A stretch of 64,000 bases of DNA from Streptococcus oriscaviae. GTDB taxonomy: Bacteria > Bacillota > Bacilli > Lactobacillales > Streptococcaceae. Positions 61,005-64,000 of the stretch are shown here, piece after piece. The notes beneath the pieces were generated by a model that saw only the letters and a list, made by a program, of their open reading frames with translations, had not been told where the DNA came from and ran no database searches. Position numbers and translations under genes: made by a program. Location of the stretch: assembly GCF_018137985.1 (NCBI RefSeq), contig NZ_CP073084.1:868001-932000 (forward strand), read 5' to 3'. The first letter of the stretch is position 1. Every line of letters begins with the position of its first letter.

Positions 61005-61481
61005 TTATTTGACTGTCGTTAACAGGTAGTCTCCGCTGTTGAGCTGACTTTCTTGTGTGACTAAAATGTCTTCATAATCAGCAGTATTTGTAACGATAAT
61101 TGGAGTAATAATCGGAAGACCGGCTGCCTTAATGCCATGAACATCAAATTCTAATAGTTTTTGTCCAGCTTCAACCTTGTCACCGACTGCCACAAAGGAC
61201 TCAAATCCTTTACCAGCAAGGGATACCGTATCCATACCGATATGGATAAGAAGCTCTGCTCCATTTTCCGTCCGAAGGCCAATGGCATGCTTGGTTGGGA
61301 AAACGAGGGTCACTTCTGCCTTGGCTGGAGAAACAAGGATGCCATCTAGGGGGTCGATGGCAATCCCCTTGCCCATAGCTCCTGAAGCAAATACTGCATC
61401 TGGAACGTCTTCCAATTTCACAACCTTACCAATAAGGGGACTTGCAAGAATTTCTTGCTTGATTTCTTTTAGCTCTGGTAC

Positions 61482-61502
<21 letters not shown>
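61005..61502 (-). CDS. Beta-glucoside PTS IIA domain (-1 frame extension of IIBC)
   Basis: Up to 165 residues if begun at GTG 61502, whose first base is the last base of the IIBC stop. Glucose-type IIA: MGKGIAIDPLDGILVSPAKA, and the phosphorylated His in ELLIHIGMDTVSLAGKG. The nearest GGAGG is 18 bases from GTG, too far for normal initiation, and the first residues (VETPEESVPELKEIK) look like an interdomain linker. A -1 shift at A AAA AAG in the IIBC end gives a continuous IIBCA chain, the usual form of this transporter; so this is more likely a domain than a gene. Confidence 0.85.
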
Positions 61503-63013
<1,511 letters not shown>

Positions 63014-63019
<6 letters not shown>

Positions 63020-63041
63020 GCCTGCTAACCAGTAACAATCC
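63014..63041 (-). promoter_or_regulatory. Ribonucleic antiterminator (RAT) for LicT
   Basis: GGATTGTTACTGGTTAGCAG plus GCAAAACC on the minus strand, a close match to the BglG/LicT RAT consensus. Binding of active LicT would prevent the overlapping terminator. Confidence 0.93.
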
Positions 63042-63054
63042 TTTTGTTGAGATT

Positions 63055-63092
63055 ATGATAGCACATTGCAAAAATTTTTGCAAGCGTTTTCT
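63055..63092 (-). promoter_or_regulatory. bglP promoter with cre site over the -35
   Basis: Minus strand TTGCAA (63083-63078), 17 bases, TATCAT (63060-63055). A full cre match TTGCAAGCGTTTTCT (plus strand 63078-63092, consensus WTGNAANCGNWNNCW) overlaps the -35, predicting CcpA repression in glucose. Confidence 0.8.
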
Positions 63093-63113
63093 AAAACTTT
63101 TTTAAAAATTTTG

Positions 63114-63950
63114 TCAATACCCCTTCAGACGCTGAATGTGAATGGTTAAGTAGACCTGTTCGTCCTTGCTCATTTCAAAGTTATAAGCCTCTCGAATATA
63201 GGTCTTGATCTTCTTGGTACAGGCAAAGGCCTGAGGATAGTTTTGCTGTACTTGTTCAAAGAGGAAGGCGTCGTTGGTTCCCTGTACCAAACCGTTGACT
63301 ACCCGCTGGGCAAAATATTGGACATGGATGACAAAGCGATGGTAGCTGGTATCATTTTCATCCATCTCATAGCCAAAGTGCAGGCGCACGATGTCCAAGA
63401 TCTGAGTTACAATCCGACCGATGGTATAGGATTCTTTCCCCAGAGCGCCATTTTTTTGAGCATTGACAAAGTGCAGGGCAAGAGAAGACGCTTCTGCCTT
63501 ATCCAAAGTCTGCCCCAATTTTTCCTGAACCAAGGCCAGAGCTTCAAGGCCTAGCTGGTATTCTTTGGGATAGAACTTGCGGATTTCCCAAGCCAGCGGG
63601 TTTTCTAGGGCCATGCCTTGTTTGGTTCGTTCAAGGGCAAAGTGCAAATGGTCTGCCAAGGCCACATACAGTGACAACTCAAAAGTCGTCTCAAGAGCTT
63701 CTTCTGCCTTATGTATCAAGAGATTGACCAGACCTAATTCCTCTTGCGGCAGGGTACCAAAAATTTCCCGAATATCGGTCATCTGAAGGTCATTTTGCAG
63801 GACAAAGGTCTTTTCGATCTGGTCGGGATTTAAGAATTCGCCAGACCGCTTTTGAAAGCCCAGTCCTCTTCCCATGACGATCAATTCCTTGCCATTTTCA
63901 TCGCTGGCCTGCACAACATTATTGTTATAGACTCTTTCAATTTTTAGCAT
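63114..63950 (-). CDS. licT: BglG-family transcriptional antiterminator LicT
   Basis: 278 residues from ATG 63950 (GGAG 6 bases upstream; the ATG at 63965 has no site). N-terminal co-antiterminator RNA-binding domain (LKIERVYNNNVVQA, KELIVMGRGLGFQK), then PRD1 (about 65-170; His in LADHLHFALER) and PRD2 (about 175-278; HFVNAQ, RFVIHVQYFAQRV). The PTS phosphorylates PRD histidines according to sugar supply. It binds the RAT ahead of bglP and probably one ahead of itself. Confidence 0.94.
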   Translation of the reverse strand: MLKIERVYNNNVVQASDENGKELIVMGRGLGFQKRSGEFLNPDQIEKTFVLQNDLQMTDIREIFGTLPQEELGLVNLLIHKAEEALETTFELSLYVALADHLHFALERTKQGMALENPLAWEIRKFYPKEYQLGLEALALVQEKLGQTLDKAEASSLALHFVNAQKNGALGKESYTIGRIVTQILDIVRLHFGYEMDENDTSYHRFVIHVQYFAQRVVNGLVQGTNDAFLFEQVQQNYPQAFACTKKIKTYIREAYNFEMSKDEQVYLTIHIQRLKGY

Positions 63951-63971
63951 TTTTTTCTCCGTCATTTTTCA

Positions 63972-63995
63972 TAAAAAATAACCTAAACACATAGC
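63972..63995 (-). terminator. Partial LicT-controlled terminator ahead of licT
   Basis: TGTGTTTAGGTTATTTTTTAT on the minus strand resembles the distal arm and U-tract of the bglP leader terminator. The proximal arm and RAT would lie beyond the window end. Confidence 0.55.
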
Positions 63996-64000
63996 AACAG

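Overview
The window is a low-GC Gram-positive chromosome that I read as Streptococcus, most like S. suis or a close relative. The support is internal: a mapZ / THUMP-methyltransferase / rnpB / gpsB neighbourhood, luxS, a PASTA kinase with its PP2C phosphatase, recU-pbp1a, a type B RNase P RNA and a streptococcal-type MET-box. Species is inference from memory, not from a search.

1-19.6 kb is core and mostly on the minus strand: liaFS, stkP/phpP, rsmB, fmt, priA, rpoZ, gmk and rny (protein phosphorylation, cell-envelope stress, translation, replication restart, RNA decay), then luxS (+), mapZ, rRNA methyltransferase, rnpB, gpsB and ypsA (-), and recU, pbp1a and rsmG (+). 19.7-24.4 kb is a plus-strand operon that looks like a synthase-dependent exopolysaccharide locus: UDP-GlcNAc 2-epimerase, a membrane protein with a degenerate GGDEF-like domain, a 46-residue membrane peptide missed by simple ORF calling, a processive GT2 synthase and a membrane-anchored GH8 hydrolase.

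24.4-42.7 kb is mosaic. An ECF transporter ATPase (fused double domain) and EcfT lie at 24.4-26.9 kb, while a likely partner S-component with a SAM hydrolase and MET-box promoter sits 14 kb away at 41.3-42.8 kb. Between them are a TetR-headed membrane operon (HdeD-like, cardiolipin synthase, K+ channel, ClC, unknown membrane protein), small regulators and VOC proteins, two broken acetyltransferase genes, a membrane protein carrying three perfect 42-bp in-frame repeats, and an McrBC-type restriction locus whose mcrC has an in-frame amber codon.

42.8-50.9 kb holds an amino-acid-type ABC transporter with a URO-D/methyltransferase-like protein, an IS110 transposase remnant fused to a truncated membrane protein, lipoate-protein ligase, an alpha/beta hydrolase and a GH114-like protein. 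51-64 kb is a beta-glucoside/chito-oligosaccharide region: three GH1 6-phospho-beta-glucosidases, histidine phosphatases (one frameshifted), a ChbG-like deacetylase, an AraC regulator, a lipoprotein carboxylesterase, and a LicT / RAT / cre-controlled beta-glucoside PTS.

The most striking observation is in that PTS operon. The IIBC frame stops immediately after a canonical A AAA AAG slippery heptamer, with an upstream GGAGG and a perfect 7-bp downstream hairpin, and the IIA domain continues in the -1 frame. This has the architecture of the dnaX programmed frameshift and would give both IIBC and IIBCA products.
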